DNA of 56,837 nt. It comes from a virus. This document shows, piece by piece, positions 55,810 to 56,837 of this stretch (positions are counted from its first letter, which is position 1; every line of letters begins with the position of its first letter). Where the stretch lies: positions 1-56,837 of IMG/VR virus record IMGVR_UViG_3300042549_007930. One strand, written 5' to 3'. Below the pieces are notes generated by a model. It was not told where the DNA came from. It saw only the letters and a program-made list of their open reading frames with translations, and ran no database searches. A program made the translations under genes and the position numbers.

Positions 55810-56115
55810 ATGGCTGCAATAACACAAGACATAAACGCTGTATTAGGATTCAAAAATGAGTATATCATTTATGAAAACGAGGTACGTTGTAAGATAGGAG
55901 AAAATGAATTTAATATGTCTCATAATCCTACTTTAACTTCAGATACATCAGGTTCATTAAAATCCTTCGCTATAAGTTCAGATTTTGCTCCCTATGTTAC
56001 AACTGTAGGACTATATAATGGTTCAAATGAATTATTAGCTGTAGCTAAATTAGCTCAACCTTTACCCTTATCAGCCACTGCTGATACAACAATAGTAGTA
56101 AGGTACGATATTTAA
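55810..56115 (+). CDS. Small tail protein, duplicate of the C-terminal module at 50289-51329
   Basis: 101 residues. EFNMSHNPTL, APYVTTVGLYNGSNELLAVAKLAQPL and TTIVVRYDI match NPSM, QTFITTVGMYNDNNELLAVAKLSKPL and ALIRVKLDF of the 346-residue fibre protein. It looks like a stand-alone copy of a fibre-tip or attachment module. It starts 4 nt after the nucleotidyltransferase-like gene. Confidence 0.7.
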   Translation: MAAITQDINAVLGFKNEYIIYENEVRCKIGENEFNMSHNPTLTSDTSGSLKSFAISSDFAPYVTTVGLYNGSNELLAVAKLAQPLPLSATADTTIVVRYDI

Positions 56116-56125
56116 AATAAAAATT

Positions 56126-56572
56126 ATGTGGTTATATAAAGAAAAAGAAATTAAAGAATTATCAGACATGCCCGGAGACCCTTTCGGGTTTATTTATGTT
56201 GTGACTCACACTCCTACAGGAAGAAAATATCTAGGTAAAAAACAGTTAATGTCAGTACAGAAAAAAGCTTTAGGTAAGAAAGAATTAGCTTTACTTACTG
56301 ATGGTAGAGCTAGTAAGAAAAAAACTGTAATAAAAGAATCTGACTGGAAAACTTACTATGGTTCACATGCTGAAATAAAACAATTAATAAAAGACAAAAA
56401 ACATTTGGAGTTTACAAGAGAGATACTTACATTTGTACCTACTAAAAAACTTCTTACTTATTACGAGACTAAATATCTTTTTATAAATGAAGTTTTAGAA
56501 ACTCAAAATGAGTATATAAATGACAACATTCTTGGAAAATTTTTCAAGAAAGACTTTGCTCCCCAAAAATAA
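56126..56572 (+). CDS. GIY-YIG/Seg-like homing-type endonuclease
   Basis: 148 residues. FGFIYVVTHTPTGRKYLGKKQL matches the GIY-YIG opening (G-F-I-Y ... K-Y-L-G-K). WKTYYGSHAEIKQLI and FTREILTFVPTKKLLTYYETKYLF supply the later conserved Y-G-S, R-E-(I/L) and Y-x-E-x-K segments, and NDNILGKF the final N. Phage relatives spread by cutting relatives lacking the gene. Its 3' end contains a weak host-type promoter. Confidence 0.75.
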   Translation: MWLYKEKEIKELSDMPGDPFGFIYVVTHTPTGRKYLGKKQLMSVQKKALGKKELALLTDGRASKKKTVIKESDWKTYYGSHAEIKQLIKDKKHLEFTREILTFVPTKKLLTYYETKYLFINEVLETQNEYINDNILGKFFKKDFAPQK

Positions 56573-56583
56573 TTCATTATATT
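56554..56583 (+). promoter_or_regulatory. Possible host-type promoter inside a gene end
   Basis: CTTTGCT, 15 nt, ATTATATT, keeping the GCTCCCC sequence of the family. It overlaps the 3' end of the previous gene; ATG 56601 follows. Confidence 0.45.
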
Positions 56584-56600
56584 AAATAAAAATAAACTCT

Positions 56601-56756
56601 ATGAAACGCTACGGTCTTTTCACTAAAAATTCAGATGAAGCTATTAATAACATACCTTCACGAAGTATAGAAGAAGCAAAATCATTCTTTATAGCAAAGA
56701 AAAAATTAACTGTAGATCAATTTGACCAATTATTTGAAGTTAGGTTAGTAAATTAA
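56601..56756 (+). CDS. Hypothetical 51-residue protein
   Basis: Reads MKRYGLFTKNSDEAINNIPS then a helix (SIEEAKSFFIAKKKLTVDQF). Basic, not recognised. It lies alone behind the weak promoter at 56554. Confidence 0.55.
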   Translation: MKRYGLFTKNSDEAINNIPSRSIEEAKSFFIAKKKLTVDQFDQLFEVRLVN

Positions 56757-56771
56757 AAATTAAAATAGGTT

Positions 56772-56837
56772 ATGGTAAATGGAATTTTATTAGGTTTAGT
56801 ACAATCAGTACTAGGGAAAGGGCATGTTACGTCAAAA
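56772..56837 (+). CDS. Start of a gene, possibly a gp61-like DNA primase
   Basis: ATG 56772 (GTTATG context) opens a frame of 22 residues to the window end: MVNGILLGLVQSVLGKGHV then TSK. The L-x-x-V-Q-S-V-L-G-K-G opening recalls primases of T4-like marine phages, but too little is visible for a firm call. Confidence 0.35.
   Translation, partial: MVNGILLGLVQSVLGKGHVTSK

Overview
The window is one strand-coherent stretch of AT-rich DNA in which every convincing gene lies on the + strand. It reads as part of a large contractile-tailed phage (myovirus, distantly T4-like) that infects a Bacteroidetes (probably Flavobacteriia) host. T4-type markers are a gp55-like late sigma factor (35531-36331), a gp25-like baseplate wedge protein (40082-40492), a gp6/baseplate-J-like protein (40495-42375), a spike-like beta-helix protein (37656-38075) and a short N-terminal fragment that could be a gp61-like primase (56772 to the end). 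Host markers are promoters of the Bacteroidetes -33/-7 type, A/T-rich leaders without Shine-Dalgarno sequences, a DUF4494-like protein, lipoprotein-type signal peptides and SprB-like repeats in a tail protein.

Layout. (1) 1-14288: a tightly packed, often overlapping operon for making and transferring an unusual sugar: sugar nucleotidyltransferase (partial), HAD-kinase fusion, five or six glycosyltransferase-like proteins, an RfbH/E1-type [2Fe-2S] PLP dehydrase, an RmlB-like 4,6-dehydratase, a sugar O-methyltransferase, an HpcH/HpaI aldolase-like protein, an SDR reductase, a 3-dehydroquinate-synthase-like cyclase, a ThDP enzyme of the acetolactate synthase/YerE type, and an SDR epimerase. (2) 14310-22367: small unknown proteins, a degenerate HNH protein, a SWIM zinc-finger protein, a thioredoxin/radical-SAM/zinc-ribbon operon, a membrane protein, an SPFH/band-7 protein and an ATP-dependent DNA ligase. 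(3) 22384-32250: an accessory array of short genes, nearly every one behind its own near-identical promoter (TTTGGCT, exactly 15 nt, CGTATATT, then a conserved A/T-rich leader ending in GTTATG). Many of these promoters are fused to a terminator hairpin. The array also holds a tRNA-Leu-like gene with an aberrant anticodon region, a covarying hairpin repeat and two gene-poor stretches (30971-31375 and 31935-32269) with GC-rich structured sequence. (4) 32270-36331: lipoprotein, T5orf172/GIY-YIG nuclease-like protein, glutaredoxin-like protein, HD hydrolase and late sigma factor. (5) 36372-56572: baseplate and tail genes, including a 1924-residue protein and an 810-residue tail protein with SprB-like repeats and a poly-Thr linker, then a GIY-YIG/Seg-like protein.

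How the parts fit: the short-gene array looks like individually controlled early genes read by the host RNA polymerase through host-like promoters. The gp55-like factor probably drives the structural genes, where a different motif (TATTTATAAT) precedes gene blocks. The sugar operon most likely changes a surface glycan (host O-antigen or capsule, or a virion glycan). The strongest candidates for undescribed biology are the merged terminator-promoter units, the phage-borne branched or dideoxy-sugar pathway, the GC-rich structured elements near 31.1-32.0 kb, and the tRNA-Leu-like RNA with a hairpin-bearing anticodon region. Family assignments come from motif recognition by eye; no database search was run.
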